64,000 bases of DNA from Pseudomonadota bacterium (GTDB lineage Bacteria; Pseudomonadota; Gammaproteobacteria; Pseudomonadales; Moraxellaceae), in contig JAJZBU010000012.1 of the NCBI GenBank assembly GCA_021851865.1, forward strand, positions 1-64,000, given 5' to 3'. Numbering within the stretch: the stretch's first letter is position 1; each line of letters starts with the position of its first letter. Shown piece by piece: positions 54,601 to 64,000 of the stretch. A program made the translations under genes and the position numbers. Under the pieces are notes generated by a model that saw only the letters and a list, made by a program, of their open reading frames with translations, ran no database searches and was not told the origin of the DNA.

Positions 54601-57243
54601 ATGATGCAAGATCAAGACCCAGTCGAGACGCAGGAGTGGTTGGCGGCGCTATCATCGTTGCTGGCGCGCGAGGGTCGAGAAAGGGCGCAGTTCATCCTGG
54701 CGCGCTTGCTCGAGGCCGGGTATGCACAAGGTCTGCATCCGCCCGGCTTGAACACGCCTTATCTCAACAGCATCGCGCCGCAGGACGAGGCACAGCGCCC
54801 CGGAGATCCCTGGATGGAGCGGCGCCTGCGCTCCCTGATACGCTGGAATGCCTTGGCTATGGTCATGCGTGCCAATGCCGATGAAGAAGAACTCGGCGGG
54901 CACATCGCCACCTTTGCCTCCAGTGCGACCTTGTACGATGTTGGGTTTCAGCACTTTTTTCGGGCGGCGACGGCCGATTTCGGCGGCGACATGCTCTACA
55001 TACAGGGGCATTCGGCGCCGGGGATCTATGCCCGTTCTTTCCTCGAGGGGCGCATCTCGGAGCGTCAGCTCGAGAACTTCCGCCGTGAGGTCGGCGGCAA
55101 GGGACTCTCTTCCTATCCGCACCCATGGCTGATGCGCGACTACTGGCAATTTCCGACGGTGTCGATGGGGCTGGGGCCGATCATGGCCATCTATCAGGCG
55201 CATATGCTCAAATACCTCGTCAACCGTGGCCTCTTGCCCGATCAAGGTCGCAAGATTTGGGCCTTTCTCGGTGACGGAGAGATGGATGAGCCGGAGTCCA
55301 TCGGTGCCCTGGCCCTGGCCGGACGCGAGAAGCTCGATCCTTTGATCTTTGTGGTCAACTGCAATTTGCAGCGTCTCGATGGGCCGGTGCGCGGCAACGG
55401 CAAGATCATTCAGGAGTTGGAATCTCTCTTTCGCGGCGCTGGCTGGAACGTCATCAAGCTCGTCTGGGGCGGAGGCTGGGATCGTCTGCTCGCCCGCGAC
55501 CACGAGGGCTATCTGCGCCGGCGCATGCAAGAATGTGTCGATGGCGAGTTTCAAGCCTATGCCATGCACGGCGGTGCTTATACGCGCGAGCATTTTTTCG
55601 GCAAGTATGAGCCTTTGCGCGCGATGGTCGCCGACATGAGCGACGATGAGATCAACGATCTCAAGCGTGGCGGGCATGACCCGCAAAAGGTCTATGCCGC
55701 TTACGCCGCGGCGATGGCGCACCAGGGCGGCCCCAGCGTCATCCTGGCCAAGACCATCAAGGGCTATGGAACGGGGCAGGGTGAAGCGGTCAACAAGACG
55801 CACCAGATCAAACACCTCGATCTTCCTTCCCTGAAGATCTTCCGTGATCGCTTTGGTATGCCCTTCAGTGACGAGGAACTGGCGCGTCTACCCTTTTATC
55901 GGCCGCCCGAGGACAGTCCGGAGCTGCGTTATCTGAATGAGCGACGGCAGGCTCTAGGCGGCTATCTGCCGCGCCGCCAGCCACTCGGGCCGACCTTGCC
56001 GGTGCCGGATCTCGCCAGCCTGCAGTCGCTGTTGCAGGCTTCCGATCGCCCCATGTCGACGACCATGGCCTTCGTGCGCTTGCTCAATATCCTGCTCAAA
56101 CAGGAGGTGTTGGGAGAGCGCATCGTGCCCATCGTGCCGGACGAGGCGCGCACCTTCGGCATGGAAGGGCTGTTTCGTCAGCGCGGCATCTACTCCAACG
56201 TCGGACAGCTCTATGAGCCTGAGGACAAGGCGCAGGTCATGTATTACCGCGAGGATGTCAAAGGACAGATACTCGAAGAGGGCATCAATGAGGCCGGCGC
56301 CATGAGCGCCTGGATCGCTGCGGCGAGCGCCTACAGCGTGCATCAGCTGCCGCTGGTGCCGTTCTACATCTTCTACTCGATGTTCGGCTTCCAGCGCGTC
56401 GGCGACCTGGCCTGGGCCGCCGGCGACATACAGTCGCGGGGGTTTTTGCTCGGCGCCACCAGTGGTCGAACCACGCTCAATGGCGAAGGTCTGCAACATC
56501 AGGATGGACACTCGCCGGTTCTGGCCGCCACCGTCCCCAATTGCCGAACCTATGACCCCGCTTACGCCTATGAACTGGCGGTGATCGTTCGTGACGGCCT
56601 GCAGCGCATGTACCAGCAACAGGAAAACATCTACTACTACATCACGCTGGTCAATGAGAACATCCTGCATCCGGCCATGCCCGAGGCGGCCGAGGAGGGC
56701 ATCCTGCGCGGTATGTACCTGCTGCGTCCGGCGACGCGTGTGTCGGGCAAACGCGTCAATCTGCTGGCGGCCGGGGTCATGGTGCCGGAGGCGCTCCTGG
56801 CGGCGACCATCCTGCAGGAGGTCTATGCCGTTGAGGCCCAGGTCTTCAGCGTCACCAGCTTCAATGAACTACGTCGCGATGGTCTCGCCTGTGAACGTCA
56901 CCATCGCCTACACCCCACCGATACCGCTCGTCTGCCGTGGATCACCCAGTTGTTGCGCCAGCACAAAGCGGCGGTCGTGGCGGTGTCTGATTTCATGAAG
57001 ATCCATGCCGACCAGGTGCGCGCCTGGGTTCCGGACGTCTATCAAGTCCTCGGAACCGATGGCTTTGGTCGTTCGGATACGCGTGCCGCGCTACGCCGGC
57101 ATTTCGAAATCGATCATGAGCACATCGTCGTCGCCGCTCTCCATGCCATGGCAGAGCGCGGCGATATCGGCCACAGCGTGGTCGACGACGCCCTGCATCG
57201 CTTTCGTATCGATGTCGACGGCACGGATCCACGAGACGCTTGA
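54601..57243 (+). CDS. aceE: Pyruvate dehydrogenase E1, homodimeric type
   Basis: About 880 aa. ThDP-dependent decarboxylation of pyruvate and transfer of acetyl to the E2 lipoyl group. The ThDP motif begins GDGEMDEPES and ends NCNLQRLDG. Other clear family blocks are NTPYLNSIAP, IQGHSAPGIYARSFLEGR and YEPEDKAQVMYYRED. AAGGAG (54592-54597) precedes two consecutive ATGs (54601, 54604); either may serve. aceF follows after 11 nt. A promoter is expected in 54479-54590. Confidence 0.97.
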   Translation: MMQDQDPVETQEWLAALSSLLAREGRERAQFILARLLEAGYAQGLHPPGLNTPYLNSIAPQDEAQRPGDPWMERRLRSLIRWNALAMVMRANADEEELGGHIATFASSATLYDVGFQHFFRAATADFGGDMLYIQGHSAPGIYARSFLEGRISERQLENFRREVGGKGLSSYPHPWLMRDYWQFPTVSMGLGPIMAIYQAHMLKYLVNRGLLPDQGRKIWAFLGDGEMDEPESIGALALAGREKLDPLIFVVNCNLQRLDGPVRGNGKIIQELESLFRGAGWNVIKLVWGGGWDRLLARDHEGYLRRRMQECVDGEFQAYAMHGGAYTREHFFGKYEPLRAMVADMSDDEINDLKRGGHDPQKVYAAYAAAMAHQGGPSVILAKTIKGYGTGQGEAVNKTHQIKHLDLPSLKIFRDRFGMPFSDEELARLPFYRPPEDSPELRYLNERRQALGGYLPRRQPLGPTLPVPDLASLQSLLQASDRPMSTTMAFVRLLNILLKQEVLGERIVPIVPDEARTFGMEGLFRQRGIYSNVGQLYEPEDKAQVMYYREDVKGQILEEGINEAGAMSAWIAAASAYSVHQLPLVPFYIFYSMFGFQRVGDLAWAAGDIQSRGFLLGATSGRTTLNGEGLQHQDGHSPVLAATVPNCRTYDPAYAYELAVIVRDGLQRMYQQQENIYYYITLVNENILHPAMPEAAEEGILRGMYLLRPATRVSGKRVNLLAAGVMVPEALLAATILQEVYAVEAQVFSVTSFNELRRDGLACERHHRLHPTDTARLPWITQLLRQHKAAVVAVSDFMKIHADQVRAWVPDVYQVLGTDGFGRSDTRAALRRHFEIDHEHIVVAALHAMAERGDIGHSVVDDALHRFRIDVDGTDPRDA

Positions 57244-57254
57244 GGAGAGGGCAG

Positions 57255-58541
57255 ATGGCGCAAGCGAGCATCAAAATTCCGGATCTCGGCACCGACGCTG
57301 CGACGGTGATCGAAATCCTGGTGCAGGAAGGGCAGGAGATCGCCCTCGATCAGTCGCTGATCACCCTGGAATCGGCCAAGGCCACCATGGAGCTGCCAAG
57401 TCCGGTGGCGGGGCGCTTGCTGCAATGGCAGTTGGCTCTCGGTTCCGAAGTTCATCAGGGCGACGCCTGGATGCTGGTGGAGGTCGCCGATGTGTCCGGT
57501 TCAGCACCAACGCCGTCAGCAGCACCGGCAGCAGCACCGGCAGCAGCACCGGCAGTAGCACCGGCAGTAGCACCGGCAGTAGCACCGGCAGCAGCACCGG
57601 CAGCAGCAGCGCCTTCTTCCCAGGACGAAGCCCTGGTGCACGCTGGGCCGGCGGTGCGGCGTTTGGCGCGCGAGATGGGCATCGATCTTGCGCAGGTGTC
57701 GGGGCATGGACCGCACGCGCGCATTCTCAAAGACGACATCAAAGCTTATGTGCGGACCCGCATGCAGCAGGCGTCGCCAGCAGCGCCCGTGGCGAGTGAT
57801 CTGGCGGGTTTGCTGGCGGCTCAGGAACGGCGGTTGCGGCAGGCGGGCGAGATCGAGTTTCAGCCTTTGACGCGTTTGCAGAAATTATCGGCGCGGCATT
57901 TGGTGGAGGTGCGCGCGCAGGTGGTGCCGGTGACGCAATTTGAATCGGCCGACATCACCGAGCTTGAATCCTTTCGTCTGCAGGAGAAAGCGGGAGCGGC
58001 CGCGCAGGGGGTGAAACTGACCTTGCTGCCTTTCCTGCTCCGGGCGCTGGCGACGATGTTGCGGCGCTATCCGCGTTTCAACAGTGAATGGCGCGTCGAC
58101 GGCGAAGGAATCTGGTTCAAGCAGGGGGTGCACATCGCTGTGGCGGTCGATACCGAACAGGGCTTGACCGTGCCGGTGCTGCACGATGTCGACCGTCTCG
58201 GCATCTTTGAGATCGCGCGTCAGCTCGAAGCACTCTCGGTCGCGGCGCGCGAGCAGAAGCTGCGGCCAGCCGATCTCAGTGGCGCTAGTATGACAATTTC
58301 TTCATTGGGCGGGGTGGGGGGGACGGCTTTTACCCCCGTGGTCGATCTGCCGCAGGTGGCGATTCTCGGCGTCTCGCGCGCGTCGATACAGCCGGTATGG
58401 GATGGCCAGTCTTTCCAGCCGCGCCGGCTCTTGCCTTTGTCGTTGAGTTACGATCATCGCGTCATCGACGGGGCGCTGGCAGCGCGTTTTGTCAGCGAGC
58501 TGGCGCAGCTGCTACAGGATCTGCGGCGTTTGTTGTTGTAG
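57255..58541 (+). CDS. aceF: Pyruvate dehydrogenase E2, single lipoyl domain
   Basis: 428 aa. One lipoyl domain (about 1-77) with the modified lysine in LESAKATMELP, an Ala-Pro linker (about 82-122), an E1/E3-binding domain (VRRLAREMGIDLAQVSGHG) and the acetyltransferase core with SYDHRVIDGALAARF. AGGAGAGG precedes the ATG. The linker is built of a 12-bp tandem repeat. No gene for E3 (lpd) follows; E3 must come from elsewhere. Confidence 0.96.
   Translation: MAQASIKIPDLGTDAATVIEILVQEGQEIALDQSLITLESAKATMELPSPVAGRLLQWQLALGSEVHQGDAWMLVEVADVSGSAPTPSAAPAAAPAAAPAVAPAVAPAVAPAAAPAAAAPSSQDEALVHAGPAVRRLAREMGIDLAQVSGHGPHARILKDDIKAYVRTRMQQASPAAPVASDLAGLLAAQERRLRQAGEIEFQPLTRLQKLSARHLVEVRAQVVPVTQFESADITELESFRLQEKAGAAAQGVKLTLLPFLLRALATMLRRYPRFNSEWRVDGEGIWFKQGVHIAVAVDTEQGLTVPVLHDVDRLGIFEIARQLEALSVAAREQKLRPADLSGASMTISSLGGVGGTAFTPVVDLPQVAILGVSRASIQPVWDGQSFQPRRLLPLSLSYDHRVIDGALAARFVSELAQLLQDLRRLLL
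57521..57604 (+). repeat. Seven 12-bp tandem repeats in the aceF linker
   Basis: Seven consecutive copies of AGCACCGGCAG(C/T), differing only in the last base (C,C,T,T,T,C,C). Each unit is four codons, adding Ala-Pro-Ala-Ala or Ala-Pro-Ala-Val to the flexible linker. Because copies are in frame, slippage changes linker length without frameshift. Confidence 0.9.
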
Positions 58542-58834
58542 GTCAAGGCGAGGTGGCGACGATCGTCGCGCATCTTGACAAGGGCGGCTATTTTTGCCAA
58601 AAATGGTGGTTTTCATCGAGGACGCAGGGCGACGGAGCCACCCTTTCCGTTGCAGGCGTCGTCGGTGCTTGTCCGTCGAGGGTTGGTGAACCACCGATGC
58701 CTCGCAGCGTTTCGCTTCGCCACGTATAAGCCTGTGGCAAGTCGATACGGCCTCACCTGGCAGAACTGGGCGGGCGAGTACCTGGCGTCGATCGGCATGG
58801 TGCTGGATCGCTGATTCTTTGTGAGGGTGAGTCT
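58542..58834 (+). other. Intergenic leader region upstream of ilvI
   Basis: About 293 bp between aceF and ilvI. It should contain the promoter of the ilv operon. I see neither a leader peptide rich in Leu, Val and Ile codons nor a clear attenuator terminator. A 79-codon frame at 58575-58814 ending in [19 protein letters not shown] has no initiation signal and is not called. Confidence 0.4.
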
Positions 58835-60553
58835 GTGGAACTCTTATCTGGTGGAGAAATGCTCGTCCGTGCACTCGCGGACGAGGGGGTCGAGGTCATC
58901 TTCGGTTACCCCGGTGGAGCCGTCCTGCACATCTACGATGCGCTGTTCAAACAGTCCAAGCTGCGCCATGTGCTGGTGCGTCACGAGCAGGCGGCAGGGC
59001 ACGCCGCAGATGGATACGCACGCTCGACCGGTAAGCCCGGTGTGGTGCTGGTGACCTCGGGTCCGGGGGCGACGAATACGGTGACGGCCATCGCCACCGC
59101 CTATATGGACTCGATCCCCATGGTGGTGATCTCGGGCCAGGTTCCGAGCAATCTCATCGGCGAGGATGCTTTTCAGGAAACCGATATGATTGGGGTTTCA
59201 CGCCCCATCGTCAAACATAGCTTCCAGGTTCGCCGCGCCGAGGATATTCCGGCGATGATCAAGAAGGCTTTCTATATCGCCTGCACCGGCCGTCCCGGGC
59301 CGGTCGTCGTCGATGTGCCGAAAGACTGCACCAATCCTGGCGACAAATTCCCTTATGAGTATCCGCAAAAGGTCAAGATGCGCTCGTATGCACCCGTGCA
59401 GCGCGGGCATGCCGGGCAGATCAAAAAAGCGGTGGATGAATTGCTGCAGGCCGAGCGTCCGGTGATCTATGCCGGTGGCGGCGTCATCCAGGGCAATGCC
59501 AGCGAGCAGTTGGTGGAATTGGTGCGCCGTCTCGATGTGCCGGTGACGACGACGCTGATGGGCCTTGGCGCCTATCCGGGATCGGATCGCCAGTGCCTCG
59601 GCATGCTCGGCATGCATGGCACCTATGAAGCGAACATGGCGATGCACCATGCTGACGTCATTCTCGCCGTCGGCGCCCGCTTCGATGATCGGGTGACCAA
59701 CAATCCGCGTAAGTTTTGCCCGCAGGCGCGCATCATCCATATCGATATCGATCCCGCCTCGATCTCCAAGACCGTGCGCGTCGATATTCCCATCGTTGGC
59801 GCCGTCGATGCGGTGCTCAACGATATGCTGCCCCTGCTCGAACCGACGGCGCCGGCGGCGCGTGCCGAGGTGCGCGCGCGCTGGTGGCGACAGATCGATG
59901 AATGGCGCGCTTTTCATGGGCTGCGTTTTGAGCGGGCTCCAGGCTTGCTCAAGCCGCAGGAAGTCATCCATATGCTGCACAAGGTGACGTCGGGGCAAGC
60001 CATCGTCACTTCCGACGTCGGTCAGCATCAGATGTTCGCCGCCATGCACTACGCTTACGATCGTCCGCGCCAGTGGATCAATTCCGGTGGTCTTGGAACC
60101 ATGGGCTTCGGTCTGCCGGCGGCCATGGGCTGCTTGTTTGGCAAGCCAGAGGTGCCTGTCGTCTGTGTCACCGGCGAGGCGTCGATCCAGATGAATATCC
60201 AGGAGCTGTCGACCTGTCTGCAATATGATCTGCCGGTCAAGATCGTCAACCTGAACAACGGCTATCTCGGCATGGTCAAACAGTGGCAGGACATGAATTA
60301 CGATGGCCGGCATTCACACTCTTATATGGAGTCGCTGCCGGACTTCGTCAAGCTGGCCGAAGCTTATGGTCATGTCGGCATGAAGATCACGGCGCAGGAT
60401 GACCTTGAGGCGCGCATGCGCGAAGCCTTCGCGATGACCAACAGGCTGGTGTTCATGGACATTTACGTCGATCCGGCCGAGCACGTCTATCCTATGCAAG
60501 TGCGCGATGGATCGATGCGCGATATGTGGCTGTCAAAGATGGAGCGCACCTGA
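58835..60553 (+). CDS. ilvI: Acetolactate synthase large (catalytic) subunit
   Basis: 572 aa. ThDP/FAD enzyme of the first common step in valine, leucine and isoleucine synthesis. The N-terminus [18 protein letters not shown] and FGYPGGAV are typical of IlvI; the ThDP glutamate is in [15 protein letters not shown]. The Mg-ThDP motif reads TGEASIQMN rather than TGDGSIQMN. Start is GTG 58835 with GAGG upstream. ilvH begins 1 nt after its stop. Confidence 0.96.
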   Translation: MELLSGGEMLVRALADEGVEVIFGYPGGAVLHIYDALFKQSKLRHVLVRHEQAAGHAADGYARSTGKPGVVLVTSGPGATNTVTAIATAYMDSIPMVVISGQVPSNLIGEDAFQETDMIGVSRPIVKHSFQVRRAEDIPAMIKKAFYIACTGRPGPVVVDVPKDCTNPGDKFPYEYPQKVKMRSYAPVQRGHAGQIKKAVDELLQAERPVIYAGGGVIQGNASEQLVELVRRLDVPVTTTLMGLGAYPGSDRQCLGMLGMHGTYEANMAMHHADVILAVGARFDDRVTNNPRKFCPQARIIHIDIDPASISKTVRVDIPIVGAVDAVLNDMLPLLEPTAPAARAEVRARWWRQIDEWRAFHGLRFERAPGLLKPQEVIHMLHKVTSGQAIVTSDVGQHQMFAAMHYAYDRPRQWINSGGLGTMGFGLPAAMGCLFGKPEVPVVCVTGEASIQMNIQELSTCLQYDLPVKIVNLNNGYLGMVKQWQDMNYDGRHSHSYMESLPDFVKLAEAYGHVGMKITAQDDLEARMREAFAMTNRLVFMDIYVDPAEHVYPMQVRDGSMRDMWLSKMERT

Positions 60554-60554
60554 C

Positions 60555-61046
60555 ATGAGACATATCATCTCCATACTTTTGGAAAATGAGGCGGGAGCCT
60601 TGTCGCGCGTCGTCGGCTTGTTCGCGCAGCGCAATTACAACATCGAGACGCTGACTGTGGCGCCGACCGATGACGCGACGCTGTCACGCCTGACCCTGAC
60701 CACCCTGGGCGATGATCACAAGATCGAGCAGATCACCAAGCAGCTGAACAAGCTGATCGATGTGGTCAAAGTGGTTGATCTGAGCGAAGGCGCGCATATC
60801 GAACGCGAACTGATGCTGGTCAAGCTCAAGGCTACCGGCGCCATGCGTGCCGAAGTCAAGCGCACCTGTGATATCTTCCGTGGCCAGATCGTCGATGTGA
60901 CGGCGAGTGTGTATACCGTGCAGTTGGTCGGCACCTCGGACAAGCTGGATGGCTTTCTGGAGGCGCTCACCGATACCGCCATTCTTGAAGTAGTGCGCAG
61001 TGGTGTGTCTGGCATGTCGCGGGGCGAGAAAGTCCTGAGTGTGTGA
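60555..61046 (+). CDS. ilvH: Acetolactate synthase small (regulatory) subunit
   Basis: 163 aa. N-terminal ACT domain (LENEAGALSRVVGLFAQRN) that binds valine for feedback inhibition, and the C-terminal domain (KATGAMRAEVKRTCDIFRG). The ATG at 60555 follows the ilvI stop by 1 nt with GGAG inside the ilvI end. Forms the holoenzyme with IlvI. Confidence 0.96.
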   Translation: MRHIISILLENEAGALSRVVGLFAQRNYNIETLTVAPTDDATLSRLTLTTLGDDHKIEQITKQLNKLIDVVKVVDLSEGAHIERELMLVKLKATGAMRAEVKRTCDIFRGQIVDVTASVYTVQLVGTSDKLDGFLEALTDTAILEVVRSGVSGMSRGEKVLSV

Positions 61047-61096
61047 GGGCGGGTGTAAGCCCATGATGAAGTGGCGGATGATTTCGCCAGAACTAG

Positions 61097-62122
<1,026 letters not shown>

Positions 62123-62146
62123 ACCTGAGCCGGCGAGGAGTTGGTC

Positions 62147-62953
62147 ATGGCGCATGATCCTGAGGAAGACGAGCTGTTGCATGAGGGTCTCACCTTCGAG
62201 GTTGAAGAGGACGAGCATGACGACGGTGGGCGTAAGGTGCGCAGCAAGGGGATTTACCTCTTGCCTAATCTGGTGACCACCGCGGCTCTCTTTGCCGGCT
62301 TTTACGCCATCATCGCGGCGATGAAGGGCATCTATGACAAGGCGGCTCTGGCCGTCTTCGTCGCTGCCCTGTTTGATGGCATGGATGGTCGGGTGGCGCG
62401 TATGACCAATACGCAGAGCGCTTTCGGCGCCGAATACGACTCTTTGTCCGACATGGTGTCTTTCGGTCTGGCGCCAGCGCTCATCGTCTACAGCGACAGT
62501 CTCTCGGCGCTGGGCAAGATGGGCTGGATGGCTTCTTTTATCTATGTCGCAGCGGCGGCTTTCCGTCTCGCCCGCTTCAATGTCCAGATTTCGCAGGTGG
62601 ACAAGCGTTACTTTATCGGTTTGGCCAGCCCCCTGGCGGCGGCGATCGTCGCCAGCTTGGTCTGGGCAGGTCATGACAATCAGGTGAATGTGCGCGTCGC
62701 CTGGGTCGCCATCGTCATCGCCATCGTCACCGTGATCACGGCTTTTTTGATGGTGAGCAACTTCCGTTACTACAGCTTCAAGGAATTCGACCGTTCGCGC
62801 GTCCCTTTCGCGGTGATGTTGCCGGTCGTCTTCCTGCTGTGTGCCGTCGCCTCGGATCTTCCCCTCGGCCTGTTGGCGGTCACCTTGGTCTACGCCGGAT
62901 CGGGGCCGGTGGCCGCGCTCTGGCGTCGGCGCAGGCTGGTATCGCTAGGGTAG
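62147..62953 (+). CDS. pssA: CDP-diacylglycerol-serine O-phosphatidyltransferase
   Basis: 268 aa. Type II phosphatidylserine synthase with the CDP-alcohol phosphotransferase motif running from DGMDGRVAR to GAEYDSLSD, and about six to eight membrane helices. The N-terminal 35 residues are strongly acidic. ATG 62147 has GAGGAG 6 nt upstream. Placement after ilvC is a conserved arrangement in proteobacteria. Its last 9 bp overlap the convergent lipoprotein gene. Confidence 0.94.
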   Translation: MAHDPEEDELLHEGLTFEVEEDEHDDGGRKVRSKGIYLLPNLVTTAALFAGFYAIIAAMKGIYDKAALAVFVAALFDGMDGRVARMTNTQSAFGAEYDSLSDMVSFGLAPALIVYSDSLSALGKMGWMASFIYVAAAAFRLARFNVQISQVDKRYFIGLASPLAAAIVASLVWAGHDNQVNVRVAWVAIVIAIVTVITAFLMVSNFRYYSFKEFDRSRVPFAVMLPVVFLLCAVASDLPLGLLAVTLVYAGSGPVAALWRRRRLVSLG

Positions 62954-63799
62954 GCAATGGCGAGTCATCTCCTGCTGCAGCGCATCAGCGATGCTGCGGC
63001 TGGCGCGGTGCGTTGAAGACTGCAGGAGTTGTGTCTGCGTGGCGTCATCCATGCGCCAGAGGTGGTGCAGGTGCCAGGTGGCCAGGCCGGTATCGCTAGT
63101 ATGCCAGAGTTCGGCGCCTGTTTGACCATCGATGAGATCGGCCTCGAGGCGTACCGGTTGCGATAAGCGGTTCAGAGCCCAGAATCCGGCATAACCCTCG
63201 CTCAGTTCTTCCGCGCTTTCCTCGATCAGATAGATACCGGCCACCGGTCGCGTGACCTTGTGCAGGTAGAAGGCGGTGGCGATGGCCAGCGTCGTCACCA
63301 CCTCGAAGGCGATGTAAGCGCCGGCCCAGCGCACGGGCGTCTCGCCGTAGTCGGTGACGCGCCAACGCAAATAGACGTCGGCGGGTAGCTGCGCGTGCAG
63401 CTTGCTCAGGGTGTCCGTCGTCAGGGCGTGGCCCATGTTGCTGACATCGCCGAGGGGCTGTGCGCCGGTGCGGGCGCTAACCCCGGCCTGTGTCAATGCC
63501 GCCATCAGCATCTGGTTGGCTTGGTCATCGATCTGTTGGTGATCTTGCAGCAGGGTCGCCGCCGGTGTTTTCTTCTCGTCATGGTTGAGCACGCGCCGCA
63601 GGGAGGCATCGCGCACCGTATCGGGCAGGCGCAGGACCGATACCGTCAACGGTCGGCAGGGGGGCTCATGGCGAAGCTCTTGTCGCGCACAGGCGCTGAG
63701 GCCGAGGAGAGCGATGAACGGTAAGAGGCGATGCTTGCGGCCAGAGTGTCGATGCGCTTCGGTGCGGCGTAGGCTAGAGGACGGTTCAGTCATGTCCAT
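62945..63799 (-). CDS. Predicted lipoprotein of unknown function
   Basis: 284 aa (or 282 from the second ATG). A basic n-region and hydrophobic core end in the lipobox LGLSAC (C37), so an outer-membrane or periplasmic lipoprotein is predicted. The mature protein has a hydrophobic stretch at about 160-180 (GAYIAFEVVTTLAIATAFYL) that could be a membrane helix. The sequence DLIDGQTGAELWHTSDTG resembles GNA1162/CsgG-like periplasmic lipoproteins in style (a modelled ligand or assembly role), but I do not recognise the family. Convergent with pssA. Confidence 0.7.
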   Translation of the reverse strand: MDMTEPSSSLRRTEAHRHSGRKHRLLPFIALLGLSACARQELRHEPPCRPLTVSVLRLPDTVRDASLRRVLNHDEKKTPAATLLQDHQQIDDQANQMLMAALTQAGVSARTGAQPLGDVSNMGHALTTDTLSKLHAQLPADVYLRWRVTDYGETPVRWAGAYIAFEVVTTLAIATAFYLHKVTRPVAGIYLIEESAEELSEGYAGFWALNRLSQPVRLEADLIDGQTGAELWHTSDTGLATWHLHHLWRMDDATQTQLLQSSTHRASRSIADALQQEMTRHCLP

Positions 63800-64000
63800 G
63801 AAGTCTCATGCGGTAGAGTGGTGAGGTGGTCTTAAGGTGACGTCGGTAATACCATGCATGGACGGGAATAGCCGATGAATTCGCTGCGTAATTGTAAACG
63901 ACGATGCTGTCGATGGAAAATCAGCTCGTATCGCCGGCGTGGGCTGTTGCGCGCGGCACCAGGCGCGCAGTGGTGAGAAAGGTTTTTATGGTGTGAATTT
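63800..64000. other. Right-edge region, nothing recognised
   Basis: No gene can be supported in these 200 bp. A 33-codon arginine-rich frame from ATG 63874 lacks a ribosome binding site. The promoter for the leftward lipoprotein gene should lie here. Confidence 0.3.

Noticed and set aside
58542-58834. Branched-chain amino acid attenuator or T-box before ilvI
   Set aside because: No leader peptide rich in Leu/Val/Ile codons, no terminator/antiterminator pair and no T-box motif were seen.
63874-63975. 33-codon arginine-rich leader peptide
   Set aside because: No ribosome binding site, no downstream gene in view and no attenuator structure.

Overview
The window looks like chromosomal DNA of a gammaproteobacterium, most probably in or near the Pseudomonadales. 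The evidence is protein-level: class Ia NrdA/NrdB with long proline/alanine-rich extensions, FadBA, a MASE2-type adenylate cyclase, an FNR/Anr regulator beside hemN, a complete pel operon, the rpoN cluster and the ilvI-ilvH-ilvC-pssA order. Base composition is GC-rich, so almost every gene carries long open frames on its other strand; these were ignored. No rRNA, tRNA, CRISPR array or intact transposon was found.

Layout. 1-7.2 kb is loosely packed accessory DNA: a gene start cut by the left edge, a GNAT acetyltransferase, an OsmC-YcaO fusion, an NHL-repeat lipoprotein and a truncated tnpB. 7.2-12.6 kb is nucleotide metabolism on the minus strand (nrdA, nrdB, apt, a nucleosidase), with two DnaA boxes upstream of nrdA. 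12.9-16.3 kb holds an RstAB-like two-component system and a FabR-like repressor. 16.4-29.5 kb is an exopolysaccharide island: a complete pelABCDEFG operon (minus strand) facing a GalE-type epimerase whose gate residue is serine, as expected for an enzyme making UDP-GalNAc for Pel. 29.7-34.7 kb has a nitrilase-family amidase, a cyclic-nucleotide-binding protein and the rpoN-hpf-rapZ-ptsO-darP cluster, which lacks ptsN.

34.9-48.7 kb is catabolism and redox control: fadBA, sulfide:quinone oxidoreductase with a small CZB-domain protein, a MASE2 adenylate cyclase, FNR, hemN with a class II FNR promoter, a tandem universal stress protein, and a second thiolase/FadJ-like pair. 48.7-54.5 kb has a seven-PAS hybrid histidine kinase, an AmpE-family membrane protein and a coupled BtuF-like binding protein. 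54.6-58.5 kb encodes pyruvate dehydrogenase E1 and E2 without E3. 58.8-63.0 kb is branched-chain amino acid synthesis (ilvI, ilvH, ilvC) plus pssA, ending with an unknown lipoprotein.

No wholly new multi-gene system is evident. The best leads are the pel-linked epimerase, the SQR-CZB pair, the AmpE/BtuF-like pair, the ptsN-less rpoN operon with a hairpin in the gap, and the DnaA boxes at nrdA. All functional calls come from reading motifs by eye; no database search was run.
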